Source: Dichotomocladium elegans (Eukaryota > Mucoromycota > Mucoromycetes > Mucorales > Lichtheimiaceae). Taken from it: a stretch of 64,000 nucleotides of DNA. How positions within the stretch are numbered: position 1 is the stretch's first letter; every line of letters starts with the position of its first letter. Below, one piece after another: positions 1 through 11,979 of this stretch. The DNA is taken from assembly GCA_025716815.1 (NCBI GenBank), contig JAIXMN010000007.1, positions 885,501 through 949,500 of the forward strand, given 5' to 3'. The translations under genes and the position numbers were made by a program. The notes under the pieces were generated by a model. That model was not told the DNA's origin, searched no databases, and was given only the letters and a program-made list of their open reading frames with translations.

Positions 1-505
1 TGGACGGATGGTGACATTCTTTATAAGCATACAGCTATGTCGCCAGATTTTTTCTTTCATTCTTTCAGAGTTCTACCAGCTCACCTGAATGGCAGCAGTG
101 ATTTCCTTTGGGTTGGCGTTCTTGAAAGCAGTGCTGGCCCAAGAGCACCATTCTTCGACCTACACAGAAAAAAACCGTAAGCAAAACAGTTCCCTTCCGA
201 CTGTCTGCTCAAACTCATACCTCAGCCTGGTTTTCCTTGCTATCACCCAAAAGCTCAGGCTGTGTCTTTGAGGCAAGGTATTTTGCAATGGTGATTGGGC
301 CGTCAAACTTGTCACCATTGACCTATATGGCGTTGACAAAAGCCTCAGTTCCGCTGGGAATTGTCAAAGCAGCAATATTGGGTACCTCTAGGCTAAGGTC
401 GGTGCCTTTCTCAAGACGAGAGACGCCGTCGGCCTTGGTGTACTTGTAGACCAGGAAGACATCCTTGGCCTGCTTCTCAGGAATGGTCAGAATTGCAGTA
501 GCCAT
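1..505 (-). CDS. GST-like-domain protein of the MetRS/AIMP3/ARC1 type, 5' part only, cut by window edge, in-frame TAG
   Basis: The ATG is at 505 on the minus strand. Exon 1 runs to 221; a gt-ag intron (220-160) follows; exon 2 is 159-85; a second donor (GTGAGC) starts an intron that leaves the window. The product carries features of a GST-C-like domain as found at the N-termini of aminoacyl-tRNA synthetases and their cofactors: a GPITIAKYLA-like segment, then ELLG and a VEEWCSWAS helix. Which synthetase or cofactor it is cannot be told from this part. The frame contains a TAG codon at 323-325. Removing a 15-nt segment with gt...ag ends (323-337) restores a smooth AFVNGDKF reading, so this is either a nonsense mutation or insertion, or an extremely short intron. 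Functional status is therefore uncertain. Confidence 0.6.
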
Positions 506-2120
506 TACGGTCGAAGAAAAATGAGGTTTAACAAAACTGGTACGCGCCCGGGCTTCCCGCTCTCTCTCTTTCTGCTTTTTCTTATCCCAAGCGCCAAAGA
601 AAAAATATGAAAAAAATTGTCAGTCACAATCATGCCTTTTTTTTTCCATTACTGCGCCGGGCGCTGCATGGCTCATGGTGAATCACTTTTGTGTCTCACC
701 GCCCGGCCGTATTGGGGTCCCCAGGCATTGTCTGCAGGTGGGATACCTGGTCTCGCACATCCCGGAGCCTGAAAGGTTCGTTGCAAGTGCGAGCGGTCCG
801 TTTGGGCAAGACTTCTGTTCTGCTGGTTTATAATAGGTTAGGGCGGGTGTGCAACAGTACCCAGTGCGCCTCCCTCCTTTGTAGAAGGCAGTTGTTTTAT
901 CCTTCGACCAGATGTCAAGGTCCAACAAAGTTGCTTGTATATATATATAAAGAAATATGGATCAGGTGTGCAGTGCAATAAGCGTAAAATGTGCCAATCG
1001 CTACGACAAACCGTGTTTCCTCTTCGTGAAGGACAGGTTTATGTTGTCTTTTTATGGTGAAGCACAGGAATTTCTTCCGGGTGGATTGCAGGGAAATGTC
1101 AAGCTAGAGCTGAACGAACCGGGTTGTACTTGGATGTGTAGCAATGCACGTTGCTTTTGCAGAGTCTGTCCATTACATCGTGTCGGGAAGACAAAAGTTT
1201 TCATTAGTGATATTTGCTAAATTTATATGTTGCATTTGCGAAGAATGGTCATATCAGCTTTTTTAGTTGCTATTACCCGTTTATAAAAATTTTAATACAT
1301 CCACGTAAGGCTATACACAATCCATAAATGATTATAGCTTACTTTCTTACATCGATGCTGACACTGCAGTAAAATATCTTATATGCCCCACCACCGCCAC
1401 CACCACCCACACGCGGCATCAGATACTTGTCGACCTTTAGTTGTTGTTGTACTACACTTGACGGAACACAAAGGTCAATTACATCGTTATGATTTGAGTT
1501 ATTTTTTTTCTTCACTCGCAGAGAGAGGCGATGGTGTTCGTAACCAGCAACGCTATTTAAGCTTTTGAAGCATTTGAGGAGATTGCTTTTGAATATTTGG
1601 TAAATATTATTACGTTACATTCAACCATAGTGTGCTATCACCATATAATAAATCTTCATAAGCGAGGGGTGTGATTTAGCTGCGGCCCCAGCTCCGCCAC
1701 CGGACTTGGATTCTTCTAGGCAAGATGACATAAAGGTTTAAGACGACACGAAAGCCACATTTCTTTTTGGTTTTGGGGTTTAGTGAGAATGGATAACTCC
1801 ATAGGATGTATGATAAAAGGGTAGCCACCATTATCCTGAGGGCCGGGATATCAAAGCGAAACAAAAAAAGAAAGAGAGATCGCCCATTGGACAAATATGG
1901 TTAGCGTCCTTGCAATCCGGTGTTTGATCTTCGCCATGCTAAAATTGTATTACTGCAAATTAGCGTTTGGTACTCGTTGCTTGGATAGCGCAAACACCCC
2001 CGTTCTCTATCCCTCTCTCTTTCCCTCCACTCCCGTTCCTTCGTATTCGGATTAACCACCCAAAACCCCCCTCTCTCTTTTTCCATTACTTTCGTTCTCT
2101 CCGCTCGCAGAAATACCACA
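506..2120. other. Intergenic region; no convincing protein gene
   Basis: Short ORFs here show no recognisable domain. The stretch 656-896 is GC-rich and forms several perfect stems (listed separately as a candidate RNA gene). From about 1990 to 2120 the sequence is strongly pyrimidine-rich, which fits the promoter and 5' leader of the O-fucosyltransferase-like gene starting at 2121. Confidence 0.5.
656..896 (+). ncRNA. Candidate structured RNA, possibly RNA polymerase III transcribed (class unknown)
   Basis: Three consecutive perfect stems are visible: GCCGGGCG (656-663) with CGCCCGGC (700-707), CCAGG (721-725) with CCTGG (746-750), and CTCGCAC (752-758) with GTGCGAG (787-793). TGGCTCATGGTG at 669-680 resembles a pol III A box and GGTTCGTTGC at 775-784 a weak B box. 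A TTTT run at 893-896 could terminate transcription. I compared it from memory with SRP RNA, RNase P/MRP, U1-U6, U3 and 5S rRNA and could not place it. Strand and boundaries are guesses. Confidence 0.25.
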
Positions 2121-3780
2121 ATGATGACGCTACGGTCCGGTCGCCCAATACAGCGTTACATACTTATTCTTTTTATCTTGTCTCTCTTCGTCTATTACTC
2201 AGGTCATCAACTGGGCCAGACAGTCACATTAGCCCCGGGTGAACAACCAGACACACATCTCGATTACGTTAAGCCCAATGGTCACGAACTCAACAAGCAA
2301 GACTCATTTCTGGAGGTCGATCGCGAATTGATCCGGCAGCGTGAACGAGAAGCCATCCGGCGCCAGATTGATCTGAAGTACTGTGGACGGGATCGATGCC
2401 GGTTCATGTTGCCTGTTGCCATCACTGAGCAAGGTTTGAAAAGAAAAAAAGAGAGAGAGAGAGAGCGAATATATGATATGCGGATATACTCATAGCTGGT
2501 TCTCTGCAAATGTAGAATCCAAAGCGCAAGAACATTTCCGTCAGTTGGCTTTTCTATCTGGAATGCTCGATCGGACTATTGTTCTGCCCAATGTTCATAG
2601 CTCGCATTTGGGTGCATGCCGTCATTTCCCATTTAGCTTTTACTATGGAGATGAATGGCTGGAGAACAACAAAGCTCACTTCAACTATATCACCATGGAG
2701 GAATTCCGGGAATGGGTGGAAGAACGAACGCACGGCTATGGCGCGAAACCAAGTTCACAGGAAGTCATTGTGGACATCAACCCTGATTTCCACTTTTTGG
2801 ACAAAACAGAGAACTGTTTCAAGAACGTGCTTGATTATAGCGTCTGGCCGACTCACCATTTCACACTCGAAGATCCTGAAATGTTTAGCAAGCGCGTCGG
2901 CAATTATACCGACATCCTCCTCAACCAGCTCAAGGACGAGACACGACTTATGGATTATCAAGGCGAGCCAGGCGACGAAAATTTGGATGTAATCAGCTTG
3001 TACTATGACCGCAGGTAATGCGTGCGTGTAATCAGGAAAGAGTAGATGGAATATGGACGGCTTCTTGGAGGGAGCGCTGCTGTATCCCAGAATTATGTGC
3101 TGACGAGATGGTTTCGCTTATTTGGATACAGATTCACATATATCGAGAATCCAGAAGCCCATGTACCTCTGACTTACAATAAGCGCTGGAATACCCTCGC
3201 AGACCAGATTGCGAAAAATCTACAGCCTTTTGTCGCGATCCACTGGCGTATGGAACGGCTCGAACCCATATCCAATTTGGTACCTTGTGCGAAATCGCTC
3301 GTGAGCAAGGTGCAGAAAATTGAACAGGAACACGATAAACCGTTGAAACTCTTTTTGTTGACGGACTACCCACATCTACTGAACACCTCCAGAGCTACGC
3401 CTGAGTCAATGTCTTTTAAGCTCAATGAGCTTCGGCCAGAGCACCATGATGCTATTGCCTACGTCTACGAGCATTTGGATGTCACTGTCACAACGCTGCA
3501 GAAAGAAAGTCAGCCAATTCCTTACGACGAGCTCCCGGAAAAACATTGGAATATTATTGCCGTCCCGCCTTATGCAAAACCTGCGGATATGAGCGTGCTT
3601 GGTATTGTGGATAAACTAGTGGCGATGCGCGCACAGTATTTCTTGGCAGGCAAGCCGGCAGTTTGTGGAAAATCCAGCAGTTTCACAAAGCGCATATCCA
3701 CTGGGCGACAAAAAGCCTATAGCAATGGCGACCCTAATATCATTCTTCCAGTCGATACATTCTCCGTGAATGAATATTAG
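2121..3780 (+). CDS. Type II membrane protein with GDP-fucose O-fucosyltransferase-like fold
   Basis: Three exons are proposed: 2121-2433, 2516-3014 and 3132-3780 (486 aa), with phase-consistent gt-ag introns. The N-terminus has a short basic stretch followed by a membrane anchor at about residues 13-27 (YILILFILSLFVYYSG), giving a Golgi/ER type II topology with a lumenal catalytic domain. The family call rests on the TIVLPNVHSSHLGAC segment after an ESKAQEHFRQL helix, and on FVAIHWRMER, matching the conserved H-x-R-x-E/D strand of the O-FucT (POFUT-like) superfamily. Large sets of such proteins occur in Mucoromycota, usually without known substrates; a role in protein or cell-wall glycan fucosylation is inference. 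The second intron is least certain because the frame upstream of its acceptor is partly open. Confidence 0.75.
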
Positions 3781-5575
3781 ATATCCCCCCTCCACTTTTT
3801 ATACACCTTCCTCTTATCCATCTTTACTCCTACGCCCATCCCTTCCATCAAATACACGTATCCATACGCAAGCGCACATACACTCCCACAATCATAGAAC
3901 AACAAGCACCAATGTGTCATAATGTATCAAATTTTCTCATTCGCACATGCACGCACAACAAAAATAAAAGTGAATAAAGCATGATCACATTGCTCACAGA
4001 CGATCCATATCCCTTCATCCGCAGAAATAACATGTCGATACGACCCTTGATATCAGTTTAGATGAGGGTGTAATAGCGGGAAGAATTAAACATTCTTGTG
4101 ATAAAACAGTATTTGCTGTAGTATGGGGCGAGGAGCGTTTTTTTTGTACCTAGAATGCTTCTGCTAACTATGATATGATCAAGACCTGATATTGTTGATC
4201 CGTTCGACTTCCGTACGGTGTCCGCATCACAATGTAACCTACTTATGTAGAAAGAATCCCCTTATGACTAGTTCAACTTAAATATCGATGCGGGGCCTTT
4301 CCATCGTTTATTATGTTTTCACCGCCAACGTCTTCTCTCACATCTTCTTCAGTTTGTCATTACAATGGGAACCCATTTATTCCCTGGGTACAGATCAGTT
4401 GACGCGCTATTTTCCAGAAATAGCAACATCTTCTTCACGTGACCGATCATGGTTAATGTCCGCAGTCACTTAGCACATTGGTGTTAGAGGCGACGTATTT
4501 TCGTCTTCCATACCCCTCCTGCCGTCAAATAGCCCTAATATCTTTGATTAATGTTACATTCGCCGTCTATTTGTTTGTTTATCAACATCGATATTTTGTT
4601 GATATATAATCTTCGGAGATGCGAGATCAACAGTAGCCAGCGTCCGTTTTTCTCCTCCGACCATGTCATCTTTTTCCTAATAGAATGAGCCACAGGGATG
4701 CCTCTTATTCGCTCATTAACAAGTACATTTGTTGCATCCGATGGCGTACAGACTGGTCGCTGGCAGTCCAAAACCATGTCGGTGCGACCATAATCACGTT
4801 TGTGTCATTATTACTATATTGGCCTCAGCAACATATTCCGCTGAAGGTCACCTGTGATAGTTCAACGCCACTTGATCATGGCGGCCTAGTTTCCTGTTGG
4901 TCGAGGCAATTCTAGCTGACACTATGGAAAAGTGAATATACGATACTGACAAGTTGCGGATCCGAAAGAACTAGTCCTTTATATAGCGCATACCTTCCAC
5001 GACGTCTGTTTTTCCAAATTCAAGTAAACGTTACTGTATTCGCGGTAGTACGGTTTCCTCGGAACTGACGGTTCCATTACATAACGAAACATTTCCTCCC
5101 GTCTCTTCGTATTTGGCTCTCTAGTGATCTCTCAAGTAGAGTACCAGAGCGAGCACAGGATTTTACTGACCCCAAAGATGATACGTTATATATCCCCTGC
5201 TCTTTTACAATCTGGCGGATGAGGCGTTGTATCCTGGAGACATCCCCGTATAAAGAGAAAGAAACTGTGTGGCTGGTGCCCACGGGTCTGCTGTTCAAAC
5301 CTTAACATTTCTCATAACGCATTTATAAAGGAAACAATAATTACAGACTTTTCTTTTTTTCTCTGAACATTTTTCATACCAAACTTCTGTGCTCAGCATC
5401 CATATCTGTGAACTTTAGGCCCATACGCTCGTGTGGGCTGCTCAGCAATATTTTTAACCATAATAGATAGTCTGTTACCCCAACTTTTCATCAGCTGAGA
5501 CTACATGCGTATATAACATTCGCCGGTTTTGCATCGTTTTCAAACTTTTTTACTCATCCTTCTTCCAACATAAAA
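3781..5575. other. Intergenic region, 1.8 kb
   Basis: AT-rich sequence with only short ORFs in all frames and none with a recognisable motif. The first part holds the 3' untranslated region of the upstream gene; the last 100 bp or so are the promoter and leader of the membrane-protein gene at 5576. I see no repeat shared with the rest of the window. Confidence 0.5.
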
Positions 5576-6572
5576 ATGGTATCTGAATACCACGAACGCC
5601 AAGAGCATCCGATCATCAAGACCAGACGCATAGACGATTCCAGTTCGTCCATCATCATCTCCTCTCCCACAATTAACCAACCACATCCTGCCGAAAGGTT
5701 CGAAGATGAAGAACCTTGCAACGCGTCAGCCAAGTGCGAAGAACCATACGACTTTAAATTCAACAAGCCCGAGGAGCGCAAGTTCCTTTACAGGCACTTG
5801 GCTGGATTTTTCCTGATGCTTATCTGTACGGTTGGCATTCCGCTCGGTCTATATTACGGTTTGCGGGGGCCACTTGGTACCCTGTGGGCCTTGATCATCT
5901 CCGGTGTTCCGGCGCTCCTGCACGTGGCATATGTAGCCATTCGACAACGGAAGATCGATATATTAGGCAGCCTTATAGTGGTCGCTTTTGTCGTATCCGG
6001 AGTGATTTCGATCGTCACCGGTAAGCATGCAGATGAAGTAGGTTACATCTGTTTTATGCTCAATATTTTTCCTAGGTGATGTGCGCGCAGCTATCCTTCG
6101 AGATTCGGCCGTGACAGCTACGGTTTCCCTCCTCTTCTTTGTTACGCTGATACCCATTCGGAACAAGTGGATAAGAAACTTCCCACTCACATATCTCATG
6201 GGTTGCCAGATCTTTTACGACGCAATGCCACCCTATCATTGGTACGATCCCCACGGTGTTCGTCATCAGTTGCCACTCTCTGACTTTCTGTGGAACTACA
6301 TTTCCCAAGTCCGCGTCGGTCATCGATTGATCACGTTCGGATGGTTCTTCTGCTTGATGGGCGAATTTGTTGCTAGAGTGGTCATGGTTGAGGCAACAAC
6401 ACTCACAGCAGAGCAAATCATCAACTATGGCAATATCATCGTCGGTGCTGTCACTGGAGTCATGACAGCATCCACAATAATTATTTCGATAAAAGTTCGG
6501 CAAGCGACCATCGCATGGATCAAAGAAAATGATCATACTCGAAAGTTTGCCTCACCTCCTTCAGACGCTTAA
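5576..6572 (+). CDS. Six-pass integral membrane protein, conserved fungal type (VC0807-like)
   Basis: Two exons, 5576-6020 and 6076-6572, join across a 55-bp gtaagc...cctag intron to give 313 aa. After a hydrophilic serine-rich N-terminus (about 75 residues) come six hydrophobic segments, including FFLMLICTVGIPLGLYYGL, LWALIISGVPALLHVAYVAI, SLIVVAFVVSGVISIVTG and IIVGAVTGVMTASTIIISI. The pattern of a short loop reading RQRKIDILG, then a GDVRAAILRDS segment after helix 3, is what I recall from fungal proteins annotated as VC0807-like or hypothetical membrane proteins. No transport or enzymatic motif is evident, so no substrate or role is proposed. The start fits a pyrimidine-rich leader. Confidence 0.75.
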
Positions 6573-8159
6573 CTCCAAGTCTTCGACATTCCCGATTATA
6601 TACGTACATAGACAAGGTTAATTTTGGAGACCGTAGATCCTTAATCCTTTGCATGTCCTTCAGGATAATATATATACACTGCATATCACAAAACCAAAAT
6701 GGAGGTGCAACTACATATATATTTGCAACTTCTTTTAGCCTGCGCACCGGAAGATATGTTTGTGATCAGGTTCCGTCAACTACAATTTTTCTAAAACTGA
6801 AATAATGGACAATAAGCCTCTCACACATGAGCATATGTTATGCTTAATTTTGAGCAACATGTATGATGTTCAAAAAGACATCTGGCGATGGACAAGGTGC
6901 CCTTCCCACCATATGGTGCATGCTTATTCTCAACTCAAGTAACGAAGGATCCATCTATTAATTGGAAAATGGGTGTTTTTATGTGTTGTGCTCGCTGTCT
7001 TTAGGTTCTCATCCTTCCAACGTAGGCATCACACTGTTTGAAAAACACATGCATGGACGATTTATAAGAACACAAGATGATACACATTTTAATGACTTAC
7101 CCGCCCCTATTGTTTTCGATATATAGCTCTAGACGTGACATCTCTTCTCCCAGAAACAGGATAATTCTGAAAGTCATTTTCCATGACCATCCTCCTTCCC
7201 ACGATGAAGCGCAAACTCAATGCCTCGAAAGCTTCCTGCCGCGTTCCTCAATACTACTTCATGGCACAGGTTAATCCATACACATTGTCCCACATGCAAA
7301 CTAGGATATCATACAGGTCAACTAAACCGTTTTATATTTGTCTCCTTTTAGAACGAACAGAAAAAGTTAAAACGACGGTGAGTCGATTGATCCTCCGAAA
7401 CTGCAAGACCGTATGTCTTAAACTCTTTTAGCAAGATGTACCGGCGGACGGAGAGGTGGGGAAGTGAGTGAGGGGAGGAAGGTCAGTAACGGTTATCTTT
7501 GATGTATCGCATGCCAAGTGCTGCACCTAATTGCAGATTCCCACAAAGTTTTGACCTGCTACACGCGGGTTACTTTTGGTTGCCTTGAACGGCGCAGTGG
7601 ATTTCCTGCTCACGTGCAGCGGAGTATATGTAAAGGACAGATGCAAAAGGGACCAACGGCAGGTGAGAATCGGATTGGGGTTGGGGTTGGGGTTGGGACC
7701 GGGTAGGACGTCAAAGTGGCACTGGCCATGCAATCCATGTACACAGAGTTTGAAAGCTTTGCAAGTCTCGGATTCATCGCGCAAGTCCAACGGATGCCAA
7801 GTACTCCTTGAGCTTACATCTTGGAAAACTCGATATCATCAAGAAGCAAATGGATGTCCTGAATGAGTGCTTGTGCCTGTGAGCAAAATGAAATTCCCTT
7901 TCGAGTATAGACCGTAAAGAAAAAATCTGGGGAGGGGAGGGCGCAAAAGGAGCGTCTGAAACAGAGGCTACTTCTTCGCTCGACGGAATTGGTTATCTTC
8001 CTTTTTTTTTTCTCTCTTGCTTGCTCCTTGTCCCCGACATTTCAACGCCAACCGGAAAAAAGGGAGGACGACATCGGGTCGCATCCACCTCCAGTTGAAC
8101 AGCAATAATACGTAGACATCGCTTTCTCCATTACTTGAATCAGAGAAAGCCTATTGACC
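6573..8159. other. Intergenic region with a TTGGGG tract
   Basis: No supported gene. ORFs on both strands between 7077 and 7866 are short, overlap each other and lack motifs. A G-rich tract, four G-runs in TTGGGG spacing, lies at 7677-7697. The last 170 bp are the leader of the kelch-BTB gene. Confidence 0.5.
7677..7697 (+). repeat. Short TTGGGG tandem tract, potential G-quadruplex
   Basis: Three runs of GGGG and one of GGG separated by TT. This is a canonical intramolecular G-quadruplex layout with 2-nt loops on the plus strand, about 460 bp upstream of the kelch-BTB start codon. Confidence 0.7.
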
Positions 8160-8880
8160 ATGCCTACCAGCATGCAAATGCAGTCGATATCGGGTATTAT
8201 TACCCAGGTGCGGGCGACATCGGGTGAAGTACCACCACCACTTGTCGGTGCCTCAACGACCGTCATTGGTGACAATGTCTATGTGTTTGGCGGCAGACTT
8301 GTATCGACACGGAAAATGACAAATCACCTGTACATTCTCAATGTCCACACGCTCGAGTGGATCCGGCATATCCCCCCACCCGATTCTGACAAACCTCCCA
8401 AACCCCGCTACTTTCATTCGGCAAGTGCCTATGGCAACACAGTGGTAGTGTTTGGCGGTATGGGGTATTCGCGGATATCTGTTGATGGTCTATGTGTCCT
8501 GGGGGATGTATCATACTTCGATATTGAAACGATGAGGTGGCGGAGGCCGGAGGTGAAGCCGTCGCTATGTAGTCCTCGTCCGCGATACGCCCATCTCTCG
8601 GCTGTGACGGACGATGGTAATCTCATTGTCCTTGGCGGTCAGGATGTGGAAAACAAATACCTTGGGGAAATCAATATTCTCAACCTGCAAACATGGGAGT
8701 GGGTCCATGCACACTCGATCGACAAGCATGTGGGCGCGTATCGGTCGATTGCAGTTGCGACGCCGAAGGGCACTCGACTACCTACAATACTTAAGGATTA
8801 CCTTGGTGAAGCGCCACTCAATCTGGAGGCGGACCTGGATACCCGGCATGGAGAGCAGCAAAAGCAGCAGCAGCAGCAGC

Positions 8881-8911
<31 letters not shown>

Positions 8912-10682
8912 GCAACAACAATCGTTAGGCCAACCCACGATTGCCAACCAGCGTGCTTCGCTCGTGCGTCAGCATGGAGGACAGCTTGTACAGAGCTCAC
9001 AAGAGCCGAACCCGCTTTACATCTATTCCAATTACAACTTCTCAGACATCAAGCGGGAATTACAATTGATCTTTTCACCAACGTCAGCGGTCTCGCCCAT
9101 CGAAGATTGCTCAGGTTTTATGACAGGAAACACTCTGCCGCCGGGGCTCCGGTTTCCAACAGGCTACATACTTGGCCATCACCTCATTCTTTCGGGCACG
9201 TCCATCTCACCACACAGCCAGGCTTATACTATTTGGTCGCTGGACCTAGGGTCACTCGCTTGGTCTCGTTTCGAGACAGGGACAGTCTTTGAAAGGGGAT
9301 CATGGAATCGGGCGGTGTTGCATGAAGGCTCGAACCGGTTGCTCGTTTTCGGACATCGGTCCCGCGATCTGTTGGATGATTACAACCACCGCCAGGCGAA
9401 TTTTGACTATGTGGCATCCGTAGACCTGGAGGCGTTTGGCGTTTACAGGCTTCCCAAAACAACATGTTCATCGCTTGCACAGGAGATGGGCCTTTCATTG
9501 CTCAATGAGCCTGCAGTCTCAGATTTTCATATCATTACGCGGGAAAAGCAGATGATCTCGGTTAATTCTGCGGTGATCGCGCAGCGCTGGCCATATTTTG
9601 CTGACCTAATCAAACAGAATCGAGAGGCAGCGCCATCCGCAGAGACATCTGGCGATCAGAATGACGTGGTGACAGAAAAGGGAGTGAATGACGTTCGAAT
9701 GATGATCAAGAGTCATTGCATGATCTTTCCCTATCCATACGCTGTCGTTCTGGCCTTGCTTCAGTTCATATACACCGATAACCTCTTAACTGCGCAGCAA
9801 TATCAGCCACACGTCCTGTCTCAATTATTGCTCCTGGCGGATATGTATGGTCTAGCCAGATTAAAGGAATTGACGAACCATGCATTGCATCAGATGCTCA
9901 ATATGTCGACTGCACCACTTATCTTTGAGACAGCAGCACTTTCGCATCAGACAAGCCTGCAGATAAGGGCGCTGAAAATGATGATCGCGGCCAAGCGGAT
10001 GATGATGCAGCAACAGGGCCTAGAGATCAACCAACCTACGCCAACGGTCCGCTCTGACATTAATCATATTAATGAGTTTACGTCAACTATGGTGGTGGAC
10101 AATAGCCGCAACGCCATCAACCGCAACGCCGTCAACCGCAACGCCGTCAACCGCAACGCCATCACCACCAAATCTACCATTACCACCACTATCAATAACA
10201 ATAACAACCTCGGGTCACTGCCCGCATCGCCCACGCAATCCGAATCTTCGATGTCTTCCAGTTTCCACCAACCGCATTCATTTTCATCGTCTCATATCTT
10301 CTCAACCGCACCGCATTCACCCACTGAGTCTCCACACCAATCCATAGCCTTATATGGCCATGACTCTCCAGTTGGCTCACCGACGTTTTCCCCTTTCCGA
10401 TCCCGGGCATCGTCCGTTGCAACCATGAGTCGCAGTCCCTTCTCCGGTGGCATACTGCCTCGTACTTCTGCGCTTAGTACGATGCGATCAGAGTCCCAGC
10501 CGGTGATCAGCAGCCGCACGGGTACATCAGCGCGACATGGATTCATGTCATCCATAGGCTTTGACTTGGTCGACGGGTCTAAAGGCATGGATTCGATAGG
10601 TTCCAAGTCAAAGGATAAGTCAAAGAAGAAGAAGAGCACCTTCTTCGGGGCACTCGGAAGCAAGCTTTCTATATCAAAGTAG
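8160..10682 (+). CDS. Kelch-repeat plus BTB/POZ domain protein
   Basis: Intronless, 840 aa. I take the ATG at 8160 because the codon two triplets upstream is TTG. Kelch motifs occupy about residues 20-220 (NVYVFGGRL, NTVVVFGG, LIVLGGQD with paired Trp/Tyr positions) and resume at about 320-420. A polyglutamine tract sits at about 233-258. A BTB/POZ domain follows at about 455-585 (SDFHIITREKQMISVNSAVI, later LQFIYTDNLL and LLLADMYGLARL). The tail is serine-rich, has NRNAV/I repeats at about 650-668, and ends in a basic KSKKKKSTFFGALGSKL segment. Kelch-BTB proteins act as Cul3 adaptors or scaffolds; in fission yeast the kelch-BTB protein Ral2 works upstream of Ras1. Equivalence to Ral2 is only a suggestion. 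Confidence 0.85.
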
Positions 10683-11040
10683 CATCGGCATCGTTTTTGG
10701 CATCGATAACCTTTCCATTGTCCTTGATACACCTTCCACGCAATTGTATTGATACAGCGTTCATGACATACATCATACATACATACATACATATATATAC
10801 TACATCCATCCTTTTCCAGAAAGTAAATCCGCCTTCTTGCAAAGCCAGCTTATAGGAATATATATATATATTTCTTCCTTGATACATCTACATACGCGAC
10901 CTTTCATTGTCTCACTTCCGGTCAAATACTGTAGCAATAACGGAAGCTCTGTCATTCCTGTATAGATTACGGAAACAGGATGGGTATGCCGTCCGATTTT
11001 ATTCGCACATCACCGTCGAGTCGCTGCGTCACCTATGTGT
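10683..11040. other. 3' flank of the kelch-BTB gene
   Basis: AT-rich with short ATAC and TA microsatellites around 10784-10870; probable 3' untranslated region and spacer. Nothing else seen. Confidence 0.5.
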
Positions 11041-11979
11041 GTATTTTATTTTCGAAAATAAATTTCGTACATGAGCTAAAATAACGAAAATAGTCGCATG
11101 AACTGTATAAACTTGTCGTATCAGTAGATAAAAAGATTTCGTGTCGATACTCATTAATCAGCTGGAAACAGTAACCCTTCCTCGTGTATTTTAACTCGTC
11201 TCTGAAGAAAAGTAGGAGGAGGAGGGAGGGACGAAAACACCGGCAGCGAGAGGAGAAGGGAATGAAACGGAACCAGGGATAGTAGCGGAAAGCAGGAGAG
11301 AAAAGTTGTCCAAGGACTCTTCTCTTCTATGACCCATCAAAATAAGGTACGATTGGTCAATCTGCAAAGGAGAGTGGATGTTAGATTGTAATAAACGAGT
11401 TAGTATTATAGTGATCATACCGGAAGAGAGGGTCAGCCTGGAAGTTCAGTGGAGAGAACAGATTTCTCGGCTGTCCGATATTTATAGGAAATCAAACAAC
11501 TTCATGATGCTTCTTGTTTATCAACAATTAACCCCAAATTTTGCTGTAGACAAGTTTAAACGGGTCCTTTGATTTTTTTTAGTGGGTAAAGGTGATTGTG
11601 TCGGCAACAGACGAGATTTTCTTGATAATCAAGATAAAATATTGCATTACGGGTAATGCATTCTATCAGAATAACTCATATCAATGAGTATGCGTGCAAT
11701 TATACACGTATACTCCACAAAGAACTCACAGCATGACAAGGCTCTTTATCGCCCGTTTCGCTGATGAGTTGTTTTGTATCCTTTAAAATATGATACTAGG
11801 TTGGTATCTTGTTTAGTCCAAAATGATAGAGTCTATTTCTTCATTTCTTCAAGGCCCAATCTAAAGCTTTATGGTTCTATATAAAGATAATAACCTTTAT
11901 CCATATACATACTGTAATGACCACTGTAAAATTATCACAAGTTGAACCATAGTTTTTCCCGAATTACAATAATTATCTA

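Noticed and set aside
833..846. TTAGGG-containing motif inside the GC-rich block, considered as a telomerase RNA template
   Set aside because: Only one short match, no further telomerase RNA features, and the telomere repeat of this organism is unknown.
656..896. SRP RNA (7SL) identity for the structured block
   Set aside because: The opening bases resemble 7SL but the Alu-domain UGUAA motif and the helix 8 AGCAGG/GNAR signature were not found.
3046..3131. Open frame before exon 3 of the O-fucosyltransferase-like gene, considered as coding
   Set aside because: Using the acceptor at 3131 gives a clean in-phase join to the FTYIENPEAHVPL segment; an extra coding segment would need an additional splice site, though this remains possible.
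8858..8925. CAG/CAA array considered as a CRISPR-like or regulatory repeat
   Set aside because: It is in frame within the kelch-BTB gene and encodes polyglutamine; no spacer structure.
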